A stretch of DNA of 43,532 nt from NCBI GenBank assembly GCA_937870825.1, contig CALMZO010000446.1, positions 1 to 43,532 of the forward strand, in the 5' to 3' direction. The DNA comes from an uncultured Chloroflexota bacterium. GTDB lineage: Bacteria; Chloroflexota; Anaerolineae; UBA4142; SHND01. A program made the position numbers and the translations under genes. Shown piece by piece: positions 16,186 through 24,184 of this stretch; within the stretch, counting starts at the first letter, position 1; each line of letters begins with the position of its first letter. A model generated the notes under the pieces. That model saw only the letters and a list, made by a program, of their open reading frames with translations, was not told the origin of the DNA and ran no database searches.

Positions 16186-18543
16186 TTAGAACGTCGCCAC
16201 GACACGCGTCACGCTGCTCGGAAAACGAATCTGGTGCGCGTTCAATAATTCAACGCCCGCGATATTTCCGCCCGCGTCTTTAATCTCCATCGGCAAATTC
16301 CATTCGATGTACGCAGGCGGTTCGCGCCAATTGCCTTTGAGGACAAGCGTCGCATTGTGGTCGCCGAACGCGAGCGTGAAATCCACCGCGCCGAACGTTG
16401 TCGCGGCGCGTTCCACTTTGATACTCGCGGTTTCAAAAATCCATTCGTCATGCAGCGCGGACGTGAGAACGAGGTGGTCATTTTCTTCAAACAACAATGC
16501 GTTGCGAATGAAACTGACGACATCCGCCGCAACCCAGCCGTGATGCCCGTCGCCGTGTCCGCCGCCCAACGTGCGCGGGTGAATCGTTTCGCCCCACGTC
16601 CACGTTGGCGACGCGTGTTTGAGCAAAAAGCGCACTGCGTTCCACGCTTCGGGTTTGCGTTGAAAAATTTCTACGCCCGCGAGGTGTAACGCGAGATATG
16701 TGCCGAAACCGCCGTGTCCGACGTGATGAAAAAACGCGCCGTCCACGAACGCGATTTTTTTCAATTCCGCTAGCGTTGCGCTGATGCGCGGATCTTCGGG
16801 CGCGACGAGTTGCAACGGATACGACGCGACGAGATTGGAAACCATCGCGGAATCGCCGCGACGGTACGGTGACGCGGGCATAAACACGGCGCGATTTTTT
16901 TCAGCGGCGCGCGCGAGGGCAGCGTTCACATCGCGGAAAAACGCGTCATACGCAGATTGCAATTTGTTTGCGTCGTCAGGCGCGTTGAAAATGTTTGCCG
17001 CGTACATCGCCGCGCGCAACCCGGCAAGCCCCCACCAATCGTCCCAAAAATAAAAATCGTTGGGTCCGAGGTGTTCCGCGCTCATGCCCGCGGGCAGCAA
17101 GCCGTGTTCGGGAACGCGTTCGCCGCGCTGTTTTGTTTTTTGACGCATTGCGTCAATCCAGTGCGCGGCGTTCAAGATTTGCCAGTATTCTTGATGAAAA
17201 ATCTCATAGTCGCCCGACAGGCGCGCGTTTTGTTCGAGCAGCCACAACGCTTGCCCGTTCGAGTCCCATTCGCCTTCTTGCGATTGGACGTAACCGTCTT
17301 TGCGTACATCACGCGGAAATTTTTGCAAAACATTTTTCACTTGAGCATGATAGCCAAGCTGGTCGAGCGCGTGGAGCATGAACGCGGCATCGCGCCACCA
17401 AAATTCGTGATAGAGAAACGCACCGGGCGTAATCGAATCGCCGTCGTGCATCGTGAGCAGATGCGCTTTGTTGGCGTCGAACGCGTTTTGGACCGCGTCG
17501 TCAGGCACGCGAATCGTCATGCCTTGCGCGAGCAATTTGCGCCAGCGATTGAAAAAATCGCGTTTGAGTTGCGGGAACGCGTCGGGTTGAATCCACTGCG
17601 CAGCTTGCGCGTTCGACGCGCGGGTTTTCGACATGGGCATTGCAACGGTGATGACGCGTTGCGTGTGCGGACGCAGTTCGATTTCGTACGCCGCGACAAA
17701 CGTGCCAAGCCCTGTGTTGTCGGAAACGTTTGGGATGTTGTTTAACGCGTCGAGGCGAAACGCGACATCGCCGTTTTCAAAATTCGATGTGGCAAAATTG
17801 TTCGGCGGCGGAAACACCGCGCCCAATTCATCATTCACCCGCAACTCGTTCGCGCGCCATTCGATTTTGTCAACGACAGCCGCGCCTTCGGGATTGAACG
17901 GGCGCAGCGCGAGAAACAATGTGGCGGTGCGCGCATCGCCGCGCGGATTTTCAATTGAGTAGGCGGCAATGAGCCAATCGTTTTGTGCGGCATCCTGAAT
18001 CGCAAACGCCTGTTGATTCATTCGCAAACGCGCGGGTTCGTATTGCGTTTGTACAAGCGGCAAGTTTTCGTACAACGATTGCGCGATAATTTTTTCTTCG
18101 AGCCGCGAGGGAAAAAAATATTCGCCATCTACACGCAGCCACGCGTCGAGTGACCAACCCGATTCTTGCGGCTGTGGTGTGACGAGTCCGCGCGGGTCAA
18201 CGATGGCTTCGTATTTCGATTCGGGGTTGCCGATGGCAGTCCAACTGCGGTAAGCAACATTGAGGAGAACGGGTTGCAGCGCGCGTGCGCTAAATCCGAC
18301 ATCGTGCGGGTCGAGTTGACGCGTTGCCCAGTACGGCAAAATCCAATCGCGTGAAATATCGAGGACTTGGCGATTGAACCAACCGCGCGTCCACAAACGC
18401 GCGGCGAGGGGTACGAGTTCGGTGGGAATTTGTCCGTTCTTGCCGATTCGTCCCGCGCGTTCCAGATATGCGGCGACGAAGGGTGAAAAACGATAACGCG
18501 GACCAAACAGGCGGAGGAGCCAAACAAGAAGGCGCAACATCAT
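16186..18543 (-). CDS. Predicted (alpha/alpha)6-barrel glycoside hydrolase
   Basis: This 785-residue protein has an N-terminal beta-sandwich-like half and, from about residue 375, a helical half with six-hairpin glycosidase wording: HEFWWRDAAFMLHALDQLGY, SQEGEWDSNGQALWLLEQ, FYFWDDWWGLAGLRAAMYAA, SYPLQLVAPEDP, and a Gly/His-rich block TIHPRTLGGGHGDGHHGW. The layout suggests a GH15/GH63/debranching-type clan member, but the family cannot be fixed. Glu in EGEWDSNG and Asp in WDDWWG are plausible catalytic candidates. The N-terminus is hydrophobic (MMLRLLVWLLRLFG) and could be a membrane anchor. TACAAT ends eight bases before the start codon, so the message may be leaderless. The gene is followed by the GH2 gene after 101 bp. 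Confidence 0.65.
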   Translation of the reverse strand: MMLRLLVWLLRLFGPRYRFSPFVAAYLERAGRIGKNGQIPTELVPLAARLWTRGWFNRQVLDISRDWILPYWATRQLDPHDVGFSARALQPVLLNVAYRSWTAIGNPESKYEAIVDPRGLVTPQPQESGWSLDAWLRVDGEYFFPSRLEEKIIAQSLYENLPLVQTQYEPARLRMNQQAFAIQDAAQNDWLIAAYSIENPRGDARTATLFLALRPFNPEGAAVVDKIEWRANELRVNDELGAVFPPPNNFATSNFENGDVAFRLDALNNIPNVSDNTGLGTFVAAYEIELRPHTQRVITVAMPMSKTRASNAQAAQWIQPDAFPQLKRDFFNRWRKLLAQGMTIRVPDDAVQNAFDANKAHLLTMHDGDSITPGAFLYHEFWWRDAAFMLHALDQLGYHAQVKNVLQKFPRDVRKDGYVQSQEGEWDSNGQALWLLEQNARLSGDYEIFHQEYWQILNAAHWIDAMRQKTKQRGERVPEHGLLPAGMSAEHLGPNDFYFWDDWWGLAGLRAAMYAANIFNAPDDANKLQSAYDAFFRDVNAALARAAEKNRAVFMPASPYRRGDSAMVSNLVASYPLQLVAPEDPRISATLAELKKIAFVDGAFFHHVGHGGFGTYLALHLAGVEIFQRKPEAWNAVRFLLKHASPTWTWGETIHPRTLGGGHGDGHHGWVAADVVSFIRNALLFEENDHLVLTSALHDEWIFETASIKVERAATTFGAVDFTLAFGDHNATLVLKGNWREPPAYIEWNLPMEIKDAGGNIAGVELLNAHQIRFPSSVTRVVATF

Positions 18544-18723
18544 GGCGACGTATTGTATATCAACGCATTTCAAAAATGAATTTGACACGCTCGCATTTGT
18601 GAGACGGCAACGTGATTCGTCGGAGCGTACTCGGACCGCGATTGTTGAAATACACTGCCGGAGAGCGCGCAAAGCAAAATTGGAACGCGTGCACGGCGAC
18701 TGCCAAGTCCCTTGACAAGGAGA

Positions 18724-18822
18724 TGTCATTTCGAACGGAGTGAGAAATCTCGGCTGCCGCGCGTAGTGAGAAATCTCGGCTGCCGCGCGTAGTGAGATTT
18801 CTCGCATTCGCTCGAAATGACA
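18724..18822. repeat. Composite palindromic repeat with tandem 26-bp units
   Basis: TGTCATTTCGA (18724-18734) pairs with TCGAAATGACA (18812-18822). Between them lie two identical 26-bp units (18740-18765 and 18766-18791), each with the palindrome GAGAAATCTC, and a partial third. This looks like a REP-type element expanded by internal duplication. Confidence 0.88.
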
Positions 18823-18866
18823 GTTAACGCGACTTTGCAGTTGCCCTGGGAACGCGTGTAATTTAT

Positions 18867-18895
18867 TTGTAATGAAAATCGAATCGCGCTATAAT
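18867..18895 (+). promoter_or_regulatory. Promoter for the gene starting at 18953
   Basis: TTGTAA (18867-18872) and TATAAT (18890-18895) are separated by 17 bp. The predicted leader is about 50 bases. Confidence 0.65.
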
Positions 18896-18952
18896 TCCCA
18901 TTGGTGTCGCGTCGCAAGAGGCGCGGCAATTTTTTGTCTGAAGCGAGTCAAG

Positions 18953-20533
18953 ATGCCATCGGCAAGTGAAACCTATTGGAACAATTTTCAGGTCAACGAT
19001 AAAGATGTCGAACGTGTGTATGCGTTGTTGGTCGAAAAAGGCGAAGCCGCCCCGACTTTGGAATTGGCGCGCACCGTTATCGCAACACGTGCGAAAGAAG
19101 AACAAGAACGCCGCGCGCGTCTAAGCACCGAAGCGCAATTGTATCAACCGAAAAATTCATATCAGGTTGGACAGCGTTTGCTTTTTTCTGCATTGAATGA
19201 TGTCGAAGGGACGATTGCAAATCTCCGTCCATCGGACAACCCGCGTCTTGCGCCGTTTCAAGTCGCGCACGTGACGTTCGCGGATGGAACGCAACGCGAA
19301 TTTGCAACCGCGTCCGATTTGGCGCATCCGCTCAACGAAGTGAAACAAGTGGCAACGGGCGCGGCGGATGATTCGGTGGACGATATCATTGCGCGTCATG
19401 GCACGAACATTGAACGTGCGTTGGCGCTGCGTTTGCGCGCGGACACAGAGTTTGTCGAACAGGACGGCAGATGGCTGCTGCGCGACGCGCTCGCGAAAAT
19501 TGACGAATTTGGTCTGAATATTCTCGAAGCCGCGATTGAACAAAACAACGCGGCGATGACGACGTTGGATTTGGCGCGCGTGTTGAAAAGTGATGCGGGC
19601 ATGAATTTGGACCTCGAAGGCGCGAAACGCGAGACGACACTTTATTCATTGGATTATGCGCTAAAACGCGACGAGCGTTTTGCAGAGGTCGGTCCGCGCG
19701 GCGAAGCGCGCTGGTATTTGAACCGTCTCGTGCCAGCCGACGTTTTGGCGACCCCGCGCGTGCTTCAATTTGCTCAAACCTCGACCATTGACGAATCGCT
19801 GCCGCCGGAACTGGAAACCATTCTGTCCGAGATCGAAGATGATAACAACGGCGACGCTTCACCCGATGCGCCGCCGACAACGGTGAATTTGGTGCTAACA
19901 TATCCGCATCGTCGCGCGGGCAGTTTGCCGTTGACGCAAGGCGTGCGTGCGTTGTTTCCGCAAGCGGACAAACCGATGCTCGTGACCCTCGTGGATGAAT
20001 ACAACGTGCGGATTCCTGCATGGGTTGTGCCGGAAGACAATTATGTGTACGGGTTGAAAGGTTGGTACGACAGAAATAAAATGAACCCGGGCGCGCAGCT
20101 CGAACTCGCGCCGCGCGAGGAACCATTGACCGCCACGATTCGTTTTCAACCACGGCGTGAAGGAAAAAGTTTGTGGGTGCGCGTGGCCAAAGTGGAAAAT
20201 ATGCGGCTCACCTTCGGCACGATGCCGCGCCCCGTTGCCTTCAAGTACGACGAAGAAATGCTCATCGTCGCCGAAGACCAGAATGGACTCGATAGAGTGA
20301 CCGCGTCGAATTACGGAGACCGCCCGCTCGAAATTTTGCTGCTCGACATTTTTCCCGAACTGGTCAAGCTGGGCGGCGGTTCTTCGATTCACGCCAAAAC
20401 GTTGTACAGCGCGGTGAATTTTGCAAAACGCGTAGGCGCACGCGCGGTGTTTAGCGCGTTGGCGAACGGCGAAGCGTTCGCTTCGACGAGCGGCGGCTAT
20501 TTTGTGCTGCAACAAATGGCGCGCGTCGCGTAA
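18953..20533 (+). CDS. Conserved-looking protein of unknown function, 526 residues
   Basis: I do not recognise this protein. It starts MPSASETYWNNFQVNDKDVERVYALLVEKG, followed by a basic helical segment (TRAKEEQERRARL). A beta-rich region (YQVGQRLLFSALNDVEGTIANLR, AHVTFADGTQREF) resembles a small barrel that could read nucleic acid. Two helical repeats follow, each ending in a winged-helix-like hairpin (FVEQDGRWLLRDAL; FAEVGPRGEARWYLNRL), then an acidic linker (SEIEDDNNGDASPD) and a mixed C-terminal domain. The ATG at 18953 was chosen because upstream codons cover the promoter. A DNA- or RNA-related role is a weak guess from the winged-helix appearance. A smaller unknown gene follows after 94 bp. 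Confidence 0.7.
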   Translation: MPSASETYWNNFQVNDKDVERVYALLVEKGEAAPTLELARTVIATRAKEEQERRARLSTEAQLYQPKNSYQVGQRLLFSALNDVEGTIANLRPSDNPRLAPFQVAHVTFADGTQREFATASDLAHPLNEVKQVATGAADDSVDDIIARHGTNIERALALRLRADTEFVEQDGRWLLRDALAKIDEFGLNILEAAIEQNNAAMTTLDLARVLKSDAGMNLDLEGAKRETTLYSLDYALKRDERFAEVGPRGEARWYLNRLVPADVLATPRVLQFAQTSTIDESLPPELETILSEIEDDNNGDASPDAPPTTVNLVLTYPHRRAGSLPLTQGVRALFPQADKPMLVTLVDEYNVRIPAWVVPEDNYVYGLKGWYDRNKMNPGAQLELAPREEPLTATIRFQPRREGKSLWVRVAKVENMRLTFGTMPRPVAFKYDEEMLIVAEDQNGLDRVTASNYGDRPLEILLLDIFPELVKLGGGSSIHAKTLYSAVNFAKRVGARAVFSALANGEAFASTSGGYFVLQQMARVA

Positions 20534-20545
20534 GTTGTGCATTGT

Positions 20546-20600
20546 CATTTCGCGCGGTTCGCCGGGTGCGGCGAGCGAGAAATTTCACCGGCGCGAAATG
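20546..20600. repeat. Degenerate copy of the GTCATTTCG repeat family
   Basis: CATTTCGCGC (20546-20555) pairs exactly with GCGCGAAATG (20591-20600), and the interior holds GCGAGCGAGAAATTTC. It resembles the element at 18724-18822 and lies between two + genes. Confidence 0.65.
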
Positions 20601-20627
20601 GCAAGGCGACATGACAACCGGGTAAAC

Positions 20628-21041
20628 ATGCCAGTCGGACGATTAACCACAAAATCAAAATTTTATATTGACGTCAACCATTGGGAACGGCAAGGGCGCG
20701 ATTTTCGACAGGAAGTGTATGACGCGTTGTGTGAGGAATGCCGCGCGTTGTATCCGCTGGAAGAGAAACGTGTGGTTGACCACATTGACCCCATTACGGG
20801 TGAAGTGACGCGTATGGACGCGCTGCTCGATTGCGCGAGTGACGTGTGTACTCATTCCTCCGATTACCTCAATCCGCGAATGCCGTTGACGCGTTCGATT
20901 TTTCGCGCGTTCATTGCTGCCGGGAATCAGCCGCAGTCTGCCGAAGAAATTTTTGCGCGCATCAACAAGGGTTCGCCGCAGATTATCTTGAAGGAATTGC
21001 TGAGTGTGCAAATGGAGAGCGACGGCATCACGGCGGTCTAA
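20628..21041 (+). CDS. Unknown 137-residue protein with Cys pairs
   Basis: I do not recognise this protein. It opens MPVGRLTTKSKFYIDVNHWERQGRDF, then ALCEECRALYP (CxxC), VVDHIDPITGEVTRMDALLDCASDVCTHSSDYL (two Cys and a His), and a C-terminal helical part (SIFRAFIAAGNQPQSAEEIFARINKG, ILKELLS) that looks like a small winged helix. The Cys/His set could bind zinc. The start at 20628 avoids translating the repeat at 20546-20600. It lies 94 bp after the preceding unknown gene on the same strand and may share its promoter. Confidence 0.7.
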   Translation: MPVGRLTTKSKFYIDVNHWERQGRDFRQEVYDALCEECRALYPLEEKRVVDHIDPITGEVTRMDALLDCASDVCTHSSDYLNPRMPLTRSIFRAFIAAGNQPQSAEEIFARINKGSPQIILKELLSVQMESDGITAV

Positions 21042-21201
21042 CAGTCAACTCAAACAGACATTGTAGCATCGGACTCGAGGAGTGTTGCGGTTATTACGAA
21101 TCAATCCGCTGAAGCGAAGAATCCAATCATACGACTTTATTTGAGCGCTCTACAAGTGAATCAAAAACGAGACCGGTCTTGTCGCAAAGGCACGGTTTCG
21201 T

Positions 21202-21229
21202 TTGACAGATGCAACAAAGAGGATAGAAT
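21202..21229 (+). promoter_or_regulatory. tRNA-Leu promoter
   Basis: TTGACA (21202-21207), 16 bp, TAGAAT (21224-21229). Initiation would fall about ten bases before the tRNA. Confidence 0.75.
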
Positions 21230-21247
21230 AGTTTGCGCTACGAAATT

Positions 21248-21330
21248 GCCCTCGTGGCGGAATTGGCATACGCGGCAGGTTGAGGGCCTGTGTCCAATTG
21301 GACGTGGAGGTTCAAGTCCTCTCGAGGGCA
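21248..21330 (+). tRNA. tRNA-Leu (anticodon GAG)
   Basis: The acceptor GCCCTCG (21248-21254) pairs with CGAGGGC (21323-21329), with discriminator A at 21330. The anticodon loop TTGAGGG gives GAG at 21282-21284, reading CUC/CUU. A long variable arm (GTCC-AATT-GGAC) confirms a class II tRNA, and the T-loop is TTCAAGT. CCA is not encoded. It stands alone with its own promoter and terminator. Confidence 0.96.
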
Positions 21331-21337
21331 TGGTTTC

Positions 21338-21371
21338 ACGCCTTGAATCGAATTCGATTCAGGGCGTTTTT
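21338..21371 (+). terminator. Terminator of tRNA-Leu
   Basis: ACGCC-TTGAATCGAATTCGATTCA-GGGCGT folds into a long hairpin followed by a T-rich run. Confidence 0.88.
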
Positions 21372-21573
21372 GTTTCCGCTGCTTGCTCACGCATTCTCCT
21401 GTACCCTGTGTAGGAACGACTCGGACACCCATACCGATTCGCATCTGACAACCCAATTCAGTGTTTCACCGATGTATCATTTTGAACGATTCCGCTATTC
21501 TCATCATAGCGAGTGCAATACTCGCCAGAACATTACAGTTAGACGAAAGTCATTCACAACAAGGAGGATTACC

Positions 21574-21834
21574 ATGAGTCTCATAGCATGGATCGTTGTC
21601 GGATTGATTGCCGGTTGGTTAGCCGGTATGGTGATGAAAGGTGGCGGCTATGGCGTCGTCGGTAATATCATCGTCGGTGTCGTAGGCGCATTGGTTGGAG
21701 GTTTTCTCGCGAGCGTGTTGTTTGGCGGCGATTATCTCCAAGGCATCAACTTGACCACGTTGTTCACCGCCTTTGTCGGCGCGGTTATCGCGATTGCGCT
21801 CGTTCGTGCCTTACCCGGACGCTCGCCGGTGTAA
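21574..21834 (+). CDS. GlsB/YeaQ/YmgE-family small membrane protein
   Basis: The 86-residue protein is almost wholly hydrophobic, with three predicted membrane segments and the family's Gly-rich blocks: LIAWIVVGLIAGWLAGMVMKGGGYG, NIIVGVVGALVGGFLAS and a final TLFTAFVGAVIAIALVR. Members (transglycosylase-associated protein family) are inner-membrane proteins induced by general or envelope stress; the molecular role is not settled. A perfect AAGGAGG lies six bases before the ATG. The roughly 200-bp leader between the tRNA terminator and the start has no strong consensus promoter. A terminator follows. Confidence 0.92.
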   Translation: MSLIAWIVVGLIAGWLAGMVMKGGGYGVVGNIIVGVVGALVGGFLASVLFGGDYLQGINLTTLFTAFVGAVIAIALVRALPGRSPV

Positions 21835-21896
21835 CACGAATTCGCAGGCATCGAATCAAAAGACCTGCAAACACATATCAAATACGAGTCAAATAA

Positions 21897-21930
21897 AAAC
21901 GACACGGCTCAAGTGAGCCGTGTCGTTTTT
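21897..21930 (+). terminator. Rho-independent terminator of the GlsB-like gene
   Basis: AAAACGACACGGCTC / GAGCCGTGTCGTTTT hairpin with a four-base loop and a T-run. Confidence 0.93.
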
Positions 21931-22042
21931 ATTGGGTTGAGTCTCCTTTTGCGCTTGTTCAGTCCCTCTGATTTGACCTGTGTATGATGAAAGAGTACAA
22001 CTTCTTTGGCAGCTTCCTTTTCGGTCGAGCCCACAAAAGACT

Positions 22043-22825
22043 ATGAAGCCAAACAAATTCTACGACGCCTACATTTTCGACTTGGACGGTACCGTGTATC
22101 TCGGCGACGAACTGCTGCCGGGCGCGGGCGATGCGATTGCAGAACTGCGCGCGCGCGGCAGGCGCACCGTTTTTCTCTCGAACAATCCAGCGCACACGCG
22201 CGGCGAGTACGCGGAAAAATTGACACGGTTGGGACTGCGGACGCGCGCGGAGGACATTATCAATTCGTCGTATGTGCTGGTGAATTTTCTGAAACGCGAA
22301 ATGCCGAACGCGCGATTGTTTGTGTGCGGCGAAGATGCCTTGTGCGGGGAATTGCGGGCGGCGGGATTTGTGTTGACGGAAAACGCGCGCGAAACGAACG
22401 CGGTGATTGCAAGTTTTGACCGGACGTTCACGTATCACAAATTGCAAATCGCGTTCGACGCCATTCGCGCGGGCGCGCGTTTTTTTGCGACGAATGCAGA
22501 CCGTTATTGTCCCGTACCGGGCGGCGGGGAACCGGACGCGGCGGCGATGATTGCGGCGATTGAAGCGTGTACGAATACGCGCGTGGAGGCGGTTGTTGGA
22601 AAACCATCGCGTTACATGAGCGATGCGATTTTGAACCTGCTGCAAATTCCTGCGGCGCAGTGCATCATTGTCGGAGACCGTTTGGAAACCGACGTGTTGT
22701 TCGGAGTGAACGCGGGGACGGCGAGCGCGTTGACGTTGACGGGTGCGACGACGCGCGAGATGTTGGAGGAATCGGAGATTCAACCGATGTATGTGGTGGA
22801 ATCGTTAGGCGAGTTGATAGCATAA
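22043..22825 (+). CDS. HAD-IIA family phosphatase (NagD/phosphoglycolate-phosphatase-like)
   Basis: The 260-residue protein carries all HAD motifs: IFDLDGTVYLG (motif I, nucleophile and acid Asp), FLSNN (II), VVGKPSRYM (III Lys) and VGDRLETDVLFGVNAG (IV). A type IIA C2 cap lies between II and III (residues about 80-180, including VIASFDRTFTYHKLQIAFDAI). Such enzymes dephosphorylate small metabolites: phosphoglycolate, p-nitrophenyl phosphate, UMP or sugar phosphates. The ATG at 22043 directly precedes the conserved block; a longer in-frame start at 21980 has no support. The gene is convergent with the kinase gene that follows. Confidence 0.9.
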   Translation: MKPNKFYDAYIFDLDGTVYLGDELLPGAGDAIAELRARGRRTVFLSNNPAHTRGEYAEKLTRLGLRTRAEDIINSSYVLVNFLKREMPNARLFVCGEDALCGELRAAGFVLTENARETNAVIASFDRTFTYHKLQIAFDAIRAGARFFATNADRYCPVPGGGEPDAAAMIAAIEACTNTRVEAVVGKPSRYMSDAILNLLQIPAAQCIIVGDRLETDVLFGVNAGTASALTLTGATTREMLEESEIQPMYVVESLGELIA

Positions 22826-22945
22826 AGAAGCTGCACTTGAGTCGAAAACTTGCTTTATATTTTTTTTCATTCACAAAAAGGGATTCGCTAATGGCTCAAC
22901 CCAAAACAAGCGCGCTCATCCCAGAACAAACTGTTTTTGAATGTA

Positions 22946-24142
22946 TTATTGCAAAGGCAGGGACAACCTCACCGTTGTCCCTTTTTCTTTTTCCGAATCA
23001 ATCTCTAATTTTCCGCGCGCGATTTCCGCGCGCTCTTTCATATTCAGTAATCCGAGCGAACCGCGCTGTCCGTAATTAGCTTGAATCTGCGACACATCAA
23101 AACCGCGTCCGTCATCGCGGACGGCAATCGTCAACGCACTGTCGTTTTCAACGGCGTCAATTTCCAAATGCGTCGCGCCGGAATGTTTTTTCGCGTTGTT
23201 CACCGCTTCTTGCACAATCGAAAAAATTGCCGCTTCCACTTTGGGTTCAAAACGCGTTCGCAAAGTTTCTGCATTGAGCGTAATCTTGAACGGCTCGACC
23301 ATTCGCAGGCGCATCACGTATTGTTCGAGCGCGGGTCCCAAGCCCTGCTGTTCCAAAATTACCGGACGCAAGTCGAACAAAATGTTGCGCGTTTGATACA
23401 TTGCCTTTTGCGCGACCGCTTCCAAGTTCAAAAATTCGGTCATCAATTTGTTTGGTTCACGCACCGCGAGTTCGCGCAGGAACCGAATCTCCATGATGAG
23501 CGCGGAGAGCATTTGCGCGGGTCCGTCGTGCAAATCGCGCGCGAGTTCATGACGCACGGCGGCTTCGACGGCGAGAATGCGGTCGCGTTCGTCCAGCACC
23601 TGTCCGTACAATCGCGCGTTCTCGATGGCGATTGCGCTTTGTGATGCGAACGCGGTCAAGAGTTCAATGTCGTCATCCGAGTACGGCTGCCCCGAATCTT
23701 TGTTCATCACTTCCAGCACGCCAATCGCGCGCGCTTGCGCGAGCAGCGGCACCGCGAGCAATTGCCGCACGAACAATCCAACACTCACGGCGGGGGCGGC
23801 AAAATAGCGCGGGTCGGTTTGAGCATTTTCTACATGAATCACGCGCTGTTGAATAAAGCTTTCACCCGCAATGCCCTTGTCTGCCGGAATGCGCGTCTCT
23901 TTGAGCGCGTCGCCGCCGCCACCGACAATCACTTTGAAAACGAGTTCGTGCGTCGCGGCGTCGTACAAAAAAAGCGAACCCGCCGTACTGCGCGAAACAT
24001 CCATTGCCGCGAGCAAAATTTTCTTGAGCAGCACGTCGAGGTCGAGTTCCGCCGTCAATTCGCGCGCAATCGTCTGAAGCGATTCCAGCGCGATGATGCG
24101 CGCTTGCAGTTGTGCGCGTTCCGAGTCCGTTTGAAAAGACAT
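22946..24142 (-). CDS. GAF-domain sensor histidine kinase (HisKA_3/NarL-type)
   Basis: The 398-residue soluble kinase has an N-terminal coiled segment, a GAF domain (residues 20-180: STAGSLFLYDAATHELVF, LAVPLLAQARAIGVLEVMNK, DDIELLTAFASQSAIAIENARLY), a HisKA_3 dimerisation helix with phospho-acceptor His205 (ELARDLHDGPAQ) and a HATPase domain (N-box EAVNNAKKHS, G1 DDGRGFD, G2 GSLGLLNMKERAE). No membrane segment is seen, so the signal is cytoplasmic, perhaps redox, light, haem or nucleotide. Such kinases usually pair with LuxR-type response regulators, but none is adjacent. The start lies six bases after TACAAT (24149-24154), so it may have its own leaderless promoter. It is 42 bp from the patatin gene. 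Confidence 0.9.
   Translation of the reverse strand: MSFQTDSERAQLQARIIALESLQTIARELTAELDLDVLLKKILLAAMDVSRSTAGSLFLYDAATHELVFKVIVGGGGDALKETRIPADKGIAGESFIQQRVIHVENAQTDPRYFAAPAVSVGLFVRQLLAVPLLAQARAIGVLEVMNKDSGQPYSDDDIELLTAFASQSAIAIENARLYGQVLDERDRILAVEAAVRHELARDLHDGPAQMLSALIMEIRFLRELAVREPNKLMTEFLNLEAVAQKAMYQTRNILFDLRPVILEQQGLGPALEQYVMRLRMVEPFKITLNAETLRTRFEPKVEAAIFSIVQEAVNNAKKHSGATHLEIDAVENDSALTIAVRDDGRGFDVSQIQANYGQRGSLGLLNMKERAEIARGKLEIDSEKEKGTTVRLSLPLQ
22960..22986 (+). terminator. Possible + terminator overlapping the 3' end of the kinase gene
   Basis: GGGACAAC / GTTGTCCC with a six-base loop and a T-rich tail (+). It lies within the last codons of the minus-strand kinase gene, so its role in ending the HAD transcript is inferred. 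Confidence 0.5.
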
Positions 24143-24148
24143 GGGGAG

Positions 24149-24154
24149 ATTGTA
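24149..24154 (-). promoter_or_regulatory. -10 element TACAAT next to the kinase start codon
   Basis: TACAAT on the minus strand ends six bases before the ATG at 24142. Transcription would begin at or next to the start codon. No good -35 is seen. Confidence 0.4.
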
Positions 24155-24184
24155 GCGATAAAGTGCAATGCAGCAATGATATTG

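Larger units (their letters stand above)
18544..18952. other. Divergent intergenic region, about 410 bp
   Basis: This region holds the minus-strand -10 TACAAT (18552-18557) for the glycosidase gene, a composite palindromic repeat (18724-18822) and the + promoter at 18867-18895. The stretch 18560-18720 shows no recognisable gene or motif. Confidence 0.7.

Noticed and set aside
18740..18791. CRISPR array
   Set aside because: Only two identical 26-bp units occur with no spacers between them; the arms make it a REP-like palindrome, not a CRISPR.
18872..18952. Upstream in-frame start at 18872 for the unknown 526-residue protein
   Set aside because: The extra codons overlap the -35/-10 promoter elements at 18867-18895.
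22891..23079. Small + frame starting MAQPKTSALIPEQ after the HAD gene
   Set aside because: It runs through the end of the kinase gene on the other strand and has no family or ribosome binding site support; it is probably a chance frame.
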